This document shows positions 49,196 through 61,280 of a DNA stretch of 64,000 bases, in pieces. The stretch is from Dryas octopetala. Lineage: Eukaryota; Streptophyta; Magnoliopsida; Rosales; Rosaceae. The stretch's first letter is position 1, and each line of letters begins with the position of its first letter. Location of the stretch: positions 20,411,923-20,475,922 of the forward strand of contig OY992834.1 of assembly GCA_963921425.1 (NCBI GenBank). Reading direction: 5' to 3'. The translations under genes were made by a program, and so were the position numbers. The notes below the pieces were generated by a model that had not been told where the DNA came from, did no database searches, and worked only from the letters and a program-made list of their open reading frames with translations.

Positions 49196-51545
49196 TGTAA
49201 TGACCCAACCCTAAGTCTTATTTCTTTAATAAAAATTAACCCAACCCTAAGTCTTATTTCTTTAATAAAAATTAATCTTTTTGGGCGGGCCTTATTAAAA
49301 TTTTTGGAAGGGAATTCTAACATTTAGAGGGGGTGTTTTAATTCAAACTTGTGGCCTTTAAGTTCGAGACGGCTAATTAGAACTCGAGTTTCCAAACACG
49401 TTGGCGAAAACGGTGTTCAAATTGGAAACTTTGGTAGGAAGTGTGGAGATTTTTCTAGAAAAGGGCATTTAAGTAATTTTAAAGACCCAAATACCACAAT
49501 TAAAAACAGCCTCATTCTCTCTCTCCCCATGCTCTGTCTCTGCACTCTCTCTGTGCGTAGCACCGGCCATCAACTCCGGCCTCTCCTCGCAGTCGCCACT
49601 CTCCAGTGACCTCCCCTTAGGCTGGTGACCTCCCCCAGCGCTCCTCCAGTCAGCCAGCTCCCCTACGCACAATTTCTGCTTGGAAAAACATCACAGACCC
49701 GCCAGCTCCTCTTTCAAATTTCCGGCCAGATTTCACCACCAATTTTCGAGGGTTTAAGTGGGTTTTTCTTCTTGAGGTGGGTGCGACTTGAGCGACGAAG
49801 TTTCAATTTGGCTCGTGATCGGACACTTTGCGGGTATTGTCTTTAACTCTCGGACAACCCCAAGTAAGGTGATACTACCGAGGCGCGTGATGATCCGGTG
49901 GAGGATCGAAGTTAGGGCTATCTCTGTGAGTGGACTCTTATTTCTTTAAATGATTTATAAAATTCGTTATCTATTTTAGATATGTGAATTTTTATTGAGA
50001 ATTTGAAGTTGAATAGATTTTTGGTTTTTTATAGAGTTTATGAAATTTCATCCATCATTTCGTACTTAACATTTTCAAATAAATTTGGGATTTATCAAAG
50101 GTGTTAGATTATGGATTTCAAATGCTATCATAAATAAGTTTTAAAACATAGTTTTACACATTTGTCTTTATAAGTTATTGGATGTTAGAAAGGACACTAG
50201 TTTCTTGTTTTTATACGTACGCACAGATTATTGCATATTTTTATTTATGGTCAAACGTTTTGATTGGTTTTATGTATTTGAACGTGATTTATTGAGTATT
50301 ATTTTACTAGTTGTGTTTATATATTTTGGTTTGAGGATTTAAAGTTCTGAGAATGCTATAAAGATATTTTCTATAGGTGGAATTGAGATTTATACCGATT
50401 CATTATTTCATTTTGAAAAGTTTTCGAAAAAGGTTTTGGGGAAGTTGACATTCTAAGTAAAAGCTATGTGGTTTGTCAAATTGTTGTTGGTTGTCAAACC
50501 ACCTTTGCAGTACCCTCCAGGTTATCAGATAAATAGGTCTTTGGGACCCATCACGGCACACATATAAGCTTTGGGCCGTGTGTCGGGATGTTTCGCCCTT
50601 TGAGGGCTGCTCTGCGTGCACGTATGACAGAATTGCCTGCACGTGTTGGATTTCACTCCACGCGTATGTATGGCCAGGATATTGCCTGCACATGTTGGAT
50701 TTCACTCCACACATGTGTATGGCCAGGACATTGCCTGCCTGTGCGATGCAGGAATTCCGCACAGGTGTATGGCCAGGTTATTCAGGGTATATAGCATGGT
50801 GGAAAATGAAATTTGTATCTTCAAGAGTTTAAATATGGATTTCAAGTGAGAACTACTTTTCGAGAATTATAAAGATTTCGTTATCATTATTTTTATGACT
50901 TTGATAAATTAAATGATTGGCTTTTGAGAAACGTGTTTTGAGTTATCTTTTCTTTGAGTTCTTTAGTTTTATTATACTCTTAAAGATTAGAAATGATTTT
51001 AAAACTGGGGGATTTCAAAGAGTGACGTGAGGTTTTGAAGTTAAACGTGGTTTTACAGGATTGTACTAAAATGACATTTTTAACCTTGTTTCGTTTCAAT
51101 TAATCTGTCCACTCACTGAGTTAACTCACCATTTCTCTATTTTATGTCTTAAATTGTCCCCCCAGGTAATAGCTTTGGTGGAGGTCGTGTCATTCGCGTC
51201 GAGGCAAATCACATCCATTTTCTGCCTCCGGATCTTGTAGGGATTCGTTTCCATTTTGGAAGTTTCTTTTCTTTATTTGTAAAAATTCCTCGTAATAGAA
51301 TAGCAGCTCTGATAACCACTCTAAAATTTTAAGTTGGATTTCTTTGAAAATTTTTGGGTCTGAGACCCTTTTTGGTTGTGGTAGAGGTGGTTGATGTTTA
51401 GAAGTGCTTTAACAGGTTTTGAAAATTTTGGGTTAGTCCATTTTCAGGGGAGGTTCTGCCGAATTTTCGGTATGATTTTCCTTGATTTTGGATTCCCGCA
51501 GGACCTCTCCAGGTTTCAGGGTGGAATCCGGGGACGGTCCTGTCA
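49196..51545. mobile_element. Solo LTR, 2.35 kb, with exact 5-bp target duplication
   Basis: The block begins TGTAATGACCCAACCC and ends GACGGTCCTGTCA, with GTATG directly outside both ends (49191-49195, 51546-51550). TG...CA termini and a 5-bp duplication define an LTR, and no internal region or second LTR is present. It is therefore a solo LTR left by recombination, most likely Ty3/gypsy from its length. A 36-bp unit is doubled at 49204-49275. Confidence 0.85.
50635..50781. repeat. 49-bp minisatellite inside the solo LTR
   Basis: Units start GCCTGC at 50635, 50684 and 50733 and each ends TATGGCCAGG(A/T)(T/C)ATT. The first two are nearly identical and the third has a diverged middle. Confidence 0.85.
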
Positions 51546-51949
51546 GTATGCGATTAATTCTTACAAATCTATTATTCAGTTGGATCTACTATTCATGTGC
51601 CTTGGTGAGCTGTATATGCTAGCTCTCTTTTAACTTCTGTGAATGGAGAGAGAGAGAGAGAGAGAGAGTACTTATTAGTTGTTGGGGAGGCCAACAAGGT
51701 GGGAGAGGTCGCCAGCCATGGGGGAGAGATCGGCTAGAGGTAGGATTGTACTAATTATATTTAAACAATGAAAAAAATAAATTAAAGAAGTACATACGAA
51801 AATTAAGTACGAAGAAGGGTGTATCAAATAGGAAAAAGATGTTCAAGGTAGATGCTGAGGTCGACACATCCAAATCAAATACACAGTCAACTCAACTAAT
51901 TCCGATCTCATATCTCTTTCGACTTCTGGTTTGCCATAATATTGCCATG

Positions 51950-52230
51950 CAATGATAATGAGATATAAAAGAAAATCTCAAAACATTCACTAAATAAGGG
52001 CACAAGTAGTACAACTGCTACATTTATTAAATTTGTTAATCAAATTGAGTGAATTGTTATTTATTTGAATATGAGTTTATGTTAAATCTCATTTGTTTCT
52101 AACAAATAATAAGGAACACATAAATTTAATAAATCTAACGTTATTGCATTGAAGATTTAAAATGCTTAATAATCCACTTATTTTAATTTGTGGCAGAGAT
52201 TTGAAATCCACCTTTTGATTACTATATGTT
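51950..52230. repeat. Duplicated segment, copy 1 (uninterrupted)
   Basis: Landmarks AAAAGAAAATCTCAAAACAT, GTAGTACAACTGCTACATTT, TTATTTATTTGAATATGAGT and GGCAGAGATTTGAAATCCAC recur in the same order and orientation in copy 2. Copy 2 is split into 53484-53548, 53973-54022 and 60611-60775 by two insertions. This copy shows what the empty sites look like. Confidence 0.85.
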
Positions 52231-53470
52231 CCAATAGACTATTCATGGAATATTGTTGGAAGACTAGATGTGGACTTCAAAAATCAACCCTAAACGAAAA
52301 AACCCAATGAATGAAATACCAGAATTTCTTGGCCATTATGAAGGCCAGAATACCAAGGCCATTATCATGAACAAGTTGAAACCTTATTTTCTGAACAATT
52401 TGGTCAAGGCAATTAGAAGATATATTCCGATTGATTCCCCTCAAGCCCATGTAGAACACACTTGATACTCCATTAATTAATCCATATTTTCTTCTTCACC
52501 AATAAGTACTCGACGCTCACTAGTAATTGGCAGACCCAACTCAAGCCCAAACAAATTAACGGAAACCCCAAACCAATAAACTCCTTATTCCTCTCACTAT
52601 TCTCCAAAATCAGCAAACCTAGGTCTCCAAAACCCAATCCAAATCCCCTGGGCAGTAGCATCATCAGTTGCAAAATTCTATAAAATTCTAGAAGACTATG
52701 ATGTAAATCAACTATAAAATTATGTCTACAAAAATTCTAGAATAACAAAGAATTAAAATCCTCTTTTTTGTTGAGCACTAAAAATTCTCAATCATGATAT
52801 ATCACACCACTTTGATATTATAACCCACATAAGACCTAAAGATTTTCATGTTAATCTCTCTATGTATCTTGAATAAGGTGAGATCGTTATGAAATTGAAG
52901 AGATCTTTTGTACTTTATTTTCATGTGATTGATCAAACAAGTTTAATCAAGTTCAAGAAACTCTTGAGCTCAAGAACAGAACAATATGCCCATGGCATAT
53001 TTGGATTGTTTCCTTAGTCAAATCAAAAGCAAAAAACAATATAAGAACTTTTGTGGGTTTATGGGAAGATTGATAGGGTGGTGGCTGGGAAATAAAGGTT
53101 GATGTGTGCTTGCTTGATGGAAATGGTCATGATTGAAACTTAAATAATTCAATAAAAAAAATGGATGTAAATTAAGAAATTAATAAACACACAAATTTAA
53201 GAGTTGAAGATAACTTTAAAGTGTTTTAATGAATTGTTTCTAGAAAAGAATATCTTCGTCAAATGTCAAGAAATTATACTAACTTTGGAATAATGGCTAT
53301 GGAATGATTTGCGGGAGGAAAGGGTGTTCTTATTATTATCAATTTTTTTTTTTTGCATAATTTTTAAGAATGTTTTTAAAGATTTTGGAAAATGTTAAAA
53401 TGGTCTTTTACAAAAATGATGTGGTAGATGAATTATGATATGTCAAATATTTGAATTGACATGCATTACT
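52231..53470. other. Spacer between the duplicated segments
   Basis: AT-rich. Short ORFs at 52268-52465 (+) and 52473-52673 (-) resemble nothing recognised. A fragment reading NLVKAIRRYIPIDSPQAH is unconvincing on its own. Confidence 0.4.
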
Positions 53471-53548
53471 CTAGCATTGCCCTAAAAGAAAATCACAAAA
53501 CATACACTAAATAAGGGCACGGGTAGTACAACTGCTACATTTATTAAA

Positions 53549-53972
53549 GGGAGACTTAGAATTCAATACATTTTATGCGTATTTCTTAGACTAAGACCGG
53601 TAGTGATTTAGGGTTTTCAATTAAGTTCTTTTATTTTTCTTCTTTGACGGCTTTATGTTAGGTTTTAACTCAAAGATTTTGGGCTCCGCCCAAAATCTCG
53701 GAGTTAAAATCTAACATGCAGCCTCTACAAAGCCCATTCTACACCCTAGGAGGGGAAATACCCTTCAAATAGGGGGAAATACATTTCAAATCGGGGAATG
53801 ACTTTATTATGAATTAAAAGAATTTTCTTATAAATTAAAAGAACTTTATTATGAATTAAAAGGATTTTTTAATAAATTATTATGAATTAAAATGATTTTC
53901 TTATAAATTTTAAAACACTTCCGGTCTCCATCTAAAAATTGTTTTTTTAAAGGACCTAAGCCTAATTATCTC
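53549..53972. mobile_element. 424-bp insertion with 9-bp target duplication and internal hairpin
   Basis: TTTATTAAA flanks both sides (53540-53548, 53973-53981), and copy 1 at 51950-52230 has a single TTTATTAAA at that place, so the boundaries are secure. A 9-bp duplication fits a Mutator-like insertion. The ends (GGGAGACTTAGAATTC; complement GAGATAATTAGGCTTAGG) are only weakly inverted. Near 53656-53722 a hairpin pairs GTTAGGTTTTAACTC with GAGTTAAAATCTAAC around AAGATTTTGGGC/GCCCAAAATCT. A repeated TTATGAATTAAAAG(A/G)ATTTT follows. There is no coding capacity. Confidence 0.75.
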
Positions 53973-54022
53973 TTTATTAAATTTGTTAATCAAAGTGAGT
54001 GAATTGTTATTTATTTGAATAT

Positions 54023-54286
54023 TGTTGTAAAAATAAAGAACTTTAGGGAGAAAAGATGGGAGAACAGTGTGTCTTTTTCCATTCCATAGAGCCTCTATTT
54101 ATTGGCTTCAAGTGATAAACATTTACATCAGATAAACATCTTATGATAAATACATTATCACTAAGATAAATACAGGAAAACAAAATGAGTATTTATCTAG
54201 CTAATATTATATGATTATCTATGGAGATAAATACATGAAATGTGGTATGTAGTTATCTGATGAGGACATTCACATTATCTGCAACA
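54023..54286 (-). repeat. 3' LTR of copia element 2 (264 bp)
   Basis: Same length and ends as its partner at 60347-60610, with only a few substitutions between them. Confidence 0.93.
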
Positions 54287-57200
54287 CTCCCCCTTGGATG
54301 TCCGCAAATCAATGATAAGCTGCCTCGTTAAAACCTTGCTAGGAAAACCCAGTGGGATAAAACCTAAGCGAAGGAAAAAGAGTACAACCTTGTCTTGATC
54401 ATTGAAATAGCGTTGGACGTGCTTATGTTGCCTCATTAAAACCTTGCTAGGAAAAACCCTGTGGGATAAAAACCTAGTCGAAGGAAAAAGAGTACAACGT
54501 ACATATGTCTGATGTACTTGGATGCTCCCCCTGATGATTGCATCCATTAATTTGATAGTTGAGAAAATCGACGAAGTCCAATACCATGTACAAATTTCTG
54601 AAATGAACATTTTGGTAAGGCTTTGGTGAAGAGATCTGCAAGGTTGTCACAAGAACGGATCTGTTTGACTTCGATTTCCCGATTCTTCTCAAGTTCATGC
54701 GTGTAGAAGAATTTTGGTGAAATGTGCTTGATTCTATCACCTTTGATATATCCTCCTTTGATTTGAGCAATACAAGCAGCATTATCCTCATACATGATAG
54801 TTGGAATATCTGTTATTAGAGGTAGATCACAAGTACTATGGATATGTCGTATTACTGATCTTAACCAAACACATTCTCGACTTGCTTCGTGGAGGGCAAG
54901 TATTTCTGAGTGATTAGAAGATGTAGCGACCAATGTTTGTTTTGTAGATCTCCATGAGATCGCAGTATTTCCACAAGTAAATACATATCCAGTTTGGGAG
55001 CGACCTTTGTGCGGGTCGGATAGATATCCAGAGTCCGCATATCCAACAAACTTTGGGCCATTGGGGGATTCACTTGAATAAAATAGGCCCATATCAGTTG
55101 TTCCACGAAGATAGCGTAAGATATGCTTAATACCATTCCAATGTCGATGTGTTGGAGTGGAGCTATATCTTGCTAACAAGTTTACCGAAAAAGCTATGTC
55201 TGGTCTTGTACATTGTGCTAAGTATAGTAAAGCACCTATTGCACTAAGATATGGTACTTCTGGACCAAGGACCCTTTCATTATCTTCTTTAGGACGAAAT
55301 GGGTCTTTCTCAGTGTCAAGAGACCGAACAACCATTGGGGTACTCAACGGATGAGCTTTATCCATATTAAAGCGTTTCAATACCTTTTCGGTATATGTTG
55401 ATTGATGGACAAAGATTCCTTTGTCACAATACTCGATCTGCAGGCCGAGACAGTATTTGGTTTTTCCAAGGTCTTTCATCTCAAATTCATCTTTTAAGTA
55501 TTCGGCAGTTTTTATGAGCTCTTCAGGAGTTCCAATTAAGTTCATATCATCGACATAAACTGCCACTATGGCAAAACCATAATTTGACTTCTTTATGAAC
55601 ACACATGGGCATATAGGATCATTGATATACCCTTCTCTTATCAAATATTCACTAAGACGATTGTACCACATTCGTCCAGATTGTTTTAACCCATATAGTG
55701 ATCGTCTCAATTTGATAGAGTACATATTTCGTGGTTTTGTTTTAATTGCTTCAGGCAATTTGAGTCCTTCTGGGACTTTCATATAAATACAGCATCCAAA
55801 TCTCCGTATAAGTATGCAGTAACAACATCCATAAGTTGCATGTCGAGTTTTTCTGAAACTACCAGACTTATCAAATATCTGAATGTGATTGCATCCATAA
55901 CGGGAGAGTATGTTTCATCAAAGTCAATTCCAGGCCTTTGAGAAAAACCTTGTGCAACGAGTCGTGCTTTATATCTTGCAATCTCATTTTTCTCATTACG
56001 CTTTCTCGTAAACACCCACTTGTAACCTACAGGGTTCACATTGTGCGGTATTTGGACTACAGGTCCAAATACGCCACGTTTTTCTAAAGAGTTCAACTCA
56101 GCCTGAATTGCATCTTTCCATTTAGGCCAATCATGCCTATGTCTGCAATCATCAACAGATCTAGGTTCAAGATTATCATCAGCTTTAATGATCTCAGTAG
56201 CTACTGCGAATGAAAATATATCATCAATGATCATTTCATCGCGATCCCACAATTCATCATTGCATGCAAAATTTATAGAAATTTCTTTATTGTTAGGTAC
56301 CTGTGCCTCTTCTGGGGCTTGGGTCTCATTATAGACCATGTCTTGTTCTAAGACTGAACAATCATTAAGTGTGGGTTCGCAATTTTCGCTGGAATTTACT
56401 TTTAATTTCCTCTTCCGGGGAACTGTATCTTTTGAACCTATTGGTCTGCCACGCTTCAGACGTGCAACAGAAGAATCATTTGCTGGCACATTTGATTGTC
56501 CAACTGGGCATCAATCCTTGCGGGTGTATTCATAGCTGGTATATGTGATTTTGTCACTTTTGCTATATCTGTAAATGCATCGGGCATTTGATGAGCAATC
56601 TTTTGAAGATCAACTATCCGTTGTACTTCATTTTCACATTGCATAGAACGAGGATCAAGATGAGACATAGTGGATACATTCCACGATAATTCACGCCGTT
56701 CTTCAGGAACGGTGGTCTTTTCTCCCCCTAACGGTGGGAAGACTGTCTCATCAAAGTGACAATCCGCAAAACGTGCGGTAAAGATATCACCTGTTAAGGG
56801 TTCGAGATATCTAATGATAAAGAATGAATCAAAACCAATATATATCCCCAGCCTCCGTTGAGGACCCATTTTAGTGCGTTGTGGAGGTGCAATGGGTACA
56901 TATACGGCACACCCAAAAGTCCGTAAATGTGAAATATTTGGCTGGCTCCCAAGTGCTAATTGTAAAGGGGAGTATTGATAATCATTCACTGGTCTCAGTC
57001 GAACTAATGACGCAGCATGTAAAATAGCATGTCCCCATGCATAAACTGGCAACTTTGATTGCATAAGCAAAGTTCGAGCAATCAATTGAAGGCGCTTGAT
57101 AAAAGCTTATGCTAAACCATTTTGGGTATGGACATGAGGAACAGGATGTTCAACATCAATGCCAACCGACATACAATAGTCATTAAAGACTTGAGACGTC

Positions 57201-60200
57201 TATTCACCAGCATTATCAAGTCGAATCGACTTGATAGGATTATCTGGAAACTGGGCTCGTAATTTAATTATCTGAGCCAATAGCCTAGCAAATGCAACAT
57301 TACGAGTTGACAAGAGGCAAACATGTGACCATCTACTGGATGCGTCAACTAGAACCATAAAATAACGGAATGGACCATATGATGGTTGAATGGGCCCACA
57401 AATGTCCCCTTGAATTCTTTGCAAAAATGATGGGGATTCTATATCAAGCTTTAAGGGAGATGGTCTGATAACCAACTTTCCTTGTGAACAAGCTGTGCAA
57501 AGTTTTTTGTTAGATTCAACCAGATCTTGAGTCGTTAATGGATGCCCACAGGAATTTGAAATAATCCTACGCATCATAGTGGATCCAGGATGACCCAACC
57601 GGTCATGCCAAAGCATGAAAATATTTGGGTCAATGAACTTCGGGTTCATGATAGCATGAACCTCAATAAATTTTATAGTTGTATAATACAACCCAGATGA
57701 GAAAGCAGGGAGTTTCTCCAATATACGCTTATGGCTGTAAATATTGGATGTAATGCAAAGATATTCAGCATTATGCTCAGTTGTAGTTTCAATGTGATAT
57801 CCATTCAAACGAATATCTTTAAAATTAAGCAGATTTCTTCTTGATCTGCTTGAGAATAGAGCATTGCTAATGGACAGTTTAGTTCCATTGGGTAACGTAA
57901 TATGGGCTCTTCCGGAGCCTTCTATCAGGTTTGCAGAACCTGATATAGTGGTTACCCTAGCTTTTGTTAATGCTATATTGAAAAAATACTTCCTATCTCG
58001 AAGTATAGTGTGCGTAGTCGCACTGTCTACAAGACAAATATCTTCGCCATGACTTTGACCACCGCAGTCCATATTTAATGCCTTCCAATAAAATAAATGA
58101 AAATAATTACTTTCAATTGAAAGAAATAACCACGACATTTTATTCGATAATAAAAATTATTCTTGCAGGTGCAAAACCTGAAAAACAACTAAATAAAAGT
58201 AACAGATGCAAATTTGAAACTAATCCTAAGGAAAGCAATAAAACTGATTAAATAAACGACAAATTAATTGGGATGGACAACCCCACCACCAATCATAGCA
58301 TCAAAAGACTTTGCATCGGTGTCAGCGAAGAAATCAGAGACATCAAGATGACTTATGTCCACTGGGTCTGAAGTGTCCATTGGGTCATGAACTTGGTCAA
58401 CATAATTGACTTCAACCTTCCCCTTTAAAGAGGCTTGGTAAAGGTCTACCAAGTGCTTGGGCGTGCGACAGGCACGTGACCAATGTCCAGTCCCACCACA
58501 CCTGTGACAGGCACCCTCAGAAGCTTTAGGGGCTTTGTCTATTTGACCTTTCCCTTTGTCTTGCTTGTTCCACTTCTGGTGGGTATGTGATGCTTGCGCA
58601 TTTTTAAGACCCAAGTTATTATTGCGGCCACTTTGACCATTACGGCGCCCATTACCACTCCCTTGTCCTTGACCACGCCCATAGCCACGACCACGACCAC
58701 GACTACGGCTACGAGATAAAGTAGCATTCACTTCAGGGAATGCTGCCGCCCCAGTTGGACGGGATTGGTGGTTCCTCATCAGGAGCTCATTGTTTTGCTC
58801 AGCAAGGAGAAGACAAGAGATCAGTTCAGAGTACTTCTTGAACCCACGCTCACGGTATTGCTGCTGCAAGAGCACATTTGAAGCATGGAAAGTGGTGAAA
58901 GTTTTCTCCAACAGTTCTGCATCAGTAATTTTCTCACCACATTATTTGAGTTGAGAACTGATTCGAAAAAGTGCAGAATTGTACTCAGAAACTGTCTTGA
59001 AATCTTGTAGACGCATATGCATCCAATCATGGCGTGCCTTAGGGAGGATCACAGTTTTCTGGTGATCATATCTCTCTTTCAGATTATCCCAGAGAGTCAG
59101 CGGATCTTTGACAGTGAGATACTCACTCTTCAGCCCTTCATGAATATGATGGCGAAGAAAAATCAAGGCTTTGGCACGGTCCTGCGGGGACGCTTTATTG
59201 CCTTCTTGGATAGTGTTACCAAGATTCATGGATTCAAGATGGATCTCAGCATCAAGGACCCAGGACAAATAGTTCTTTCCAGAGATGTCGAGTTCAACAA
59301 ATTCTCGTTTGGTCAAGTTCGTCATTTTCTACATAAAGAAAATGAGATATTTAGAACTCATGAAAAATAATTATAGAACTTCAGGTTCTTAATATTTCCA
59401 AAATATATACACATATACCAAAAACTTCAGGTTTAAGGTAAAAGACGCCATAAATACAATTAGAACTTCAGGTTCTAAAGTCTTCGCATATCTTATTCGA
59501 ACTTCAGGTTCATTGATATAAGAACATATAAATTTAATTTAGAACTTCAGGTTCTATGGCATAGATTTAAACTTCAGGTTCAAAATATGAATCAATTGAG
59601 TAATAAATAATTGATAAAGTAATGGTACAACTAAAGACTTAGGAATAATAGTAGATAAGTCATGTATGAAAATATAGCCATATATAAATATCTGTATAAT
59701 TGCATAAAGAAATTTAATTAACAGTATAAATAACTCATGCAATTCGTGTTAACAAAAATGGCGGAATCAAAACAGTATTTGACATGAAAGAAAGAATACA
59801 AAACAATCAATTAAACTAGATAGGTAGTCCTACTTCTACACATAATTGGTTGTAGTCAAAACAAACTTTAGATTGAATACTATTCTATTAGAAAAAGCAT
59901 TCAGTGAGGCAAAGTTTGAAAATCAATCATAATTGTTTACATAGAATACTTTCTATAGAGAATAACAAGTATAAATTTATACAAACTATAAGTCTAGCTA
60001 TAAAGCATTCTGGCAGAGAATTTATTAATGAACAAAAGACAAAAAGAAAAACCATCCAAATAGCATGTAATGAATAAACTGCAATATTAACTGAGTGCAA
60101 AACCGAACAGGAAAATATTGTTGATTTTACATTTGATTACCTACATGATAAGGAACACAGTATAAAACATAATTGCAGTAGTAGAAAAATAGTACGGGCA

Positions 60201-60346
60201 TTGTAAATTTGAGCACATAGGCTCTTGCCTCATAATAATAATAAAGCCTCTCACAAGTGTCATCGGCTTGTAAATAAAAATTGCTATTAGAAATAAAGAA
60301 GCAAAATAAAGAACAAAAATATACCAGAGCTTTCGTGCTGATAACG

Positions 60347-60610
60347 TGTTGTAAAAATAAAGAACTTTAGGGAGAAAAGATGGGAGAACAGTGTGTCTTT
60401 TTCCATTCCATAGAGACTCTATTTATAGGCTTCAAGTGATAAACATTTACATCAGATAAACATCTTATGATAAATACATTATCACTAAGATAAATACAGG
60501 AAAATAAAATGAGTATTTATCTAGCTAATATTATATGATTATCTATGGAGATAAATACATGAAATGTGGTATGTAGTTATCTGATGAGGACATTCACATT
60601 ATCTGCAACA
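60347..60610 (-). repeat. 5' LTR of copia element 2 (264 bp)
   Basis: Lies at the transcriptional start side of the minus-strand element. AATAT (60611-60615) follows it and matches 54018-54022. Confidence 0.93.
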
Positions 60611-60775
60611 AATATGAGTTTATCTTAAATGTCATTTTTTTCTAACAAATAATAAGGAACACAGATAAATTTAATAAATCTAACATTATTGCATTGAAGA
60701 TTTAAAATGCTTAATAATCTACTTATTTTAATTTGTGGCAGAGATTTGAAATCCACCTTTTGATTACAATAAGGT
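60611..60775. repeat. Duplicated segment, copy 2, right part
   Basis: Continues the sequence interrupted at 54022: AATATGAGTTTAT, CTAACAAATAATAAGGAACA, TTGCATTGAAGATTTAAAAT and GGCAGAGATTTGAAATCCAC match copy 1 (52068-52226). After CTTTTGATTAC the copies diverge. Confidence 0.85.
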
Positions 60776-60787
60776 AAAACATACATA

Positions 60788-61208
60788 CATATATATACAG
60801 GTTCCTTATATTAAGGTATACCTCAACTTATTTATGTTGAGGTATGACCTTGTTTGGGCCCACACGAGTCGTTTTGTATCGATCGGACCCGTTCGCAAGG
60901 ATCATCTTCATTAATAGATCCTCCTTGAAAAAAATTAGCCAAATCGGAAATTATTTCCCTATCGAACTTTGATTAAACAAATGAACGGTTTTATCGAAAA
61001 TATTTGGTTTGTCCATTTATTTGATCAAAGTTAGATATGCAAATGATTTTCGATTTGGCTAATTTTTTGCATGGATGATCTATTAATGGAGATGTAAAAA
61101 TTGAACGGTTTGGATCGACACAAAACGACTCGTGTGGACCCCAATAGGGTATACCTCAACATAAATAAGTTGAGGTATACCTCAATAGGAAAAGCCTGCA
61201 TATATATA
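60788..61208. mobile_element. Long-inverted-repeat MITE (foldback-like)
   Basis: The two halves are reverse complements over nearly their whole length: GGTATACCTCAACTTATTTA, CACACGAGTCGTTTTGT, TTAATAGATC and TTAGCCAAATCG each occur once per arm. The flanks are TATATATA on both sides. The 420-bp transcript could form a long hairpin, a possible small-RNA source. It ends about 70 bp downstream of the sulfotransferase stop codon. Confidence 0.8.
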
Positions 61209-61280
61209 TATCCATAACAGAGAAACTAGAGTGCTTGAAATTAATAGAACCCCAAATCCCCTGCACATATTGTACACTTA

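Larger units (their letters stand above)
54023..60610 (-). mobile_element. Ty1/copia LTR retrotransposon on the minus strand, broken, with both LTRs
   Basis: Two 264-bp LTRs (TGTTGTAAAA...CTGCAACA) enclose the element, and AATAT flanks both sides. The order on the minus strand is leader (60.3-59.3 kb), gag with a CCHC knuckle (about 59.3-58.3 kb), protease (near 58.1 kb), integrase (about 57.7-56.8 kb), reverse transcriptase (about 56.1-55.4 kb) and RNase H (about 55.0-54.6 kb). A purine tract (AAGGGGGAG) precedes the 3' LTR. The pol region is broken in about five places. The LTRs differ at roughly three positions by eye, so this is a young insertion. The sequence after the 5' LTR (ACGTTATCAGCACG) is not the usual initiator-Met primer site. 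A 108-bp direct repeat lies between RNase H and the 3' LTR. Confidence 0.93.

Noticed and set aside
52268-52673. Two small ORFs between the duplicated segments
   Set aside because: Too short and without recognisable motifs; no splice pattern links them to other coding sequence.
59378-59580. CRISPR-like spaced short repeats
   Set aside because: Units are only 13 bp with uneven spacing in a plant retrotransposon leader, so this is not a CRISPR array.
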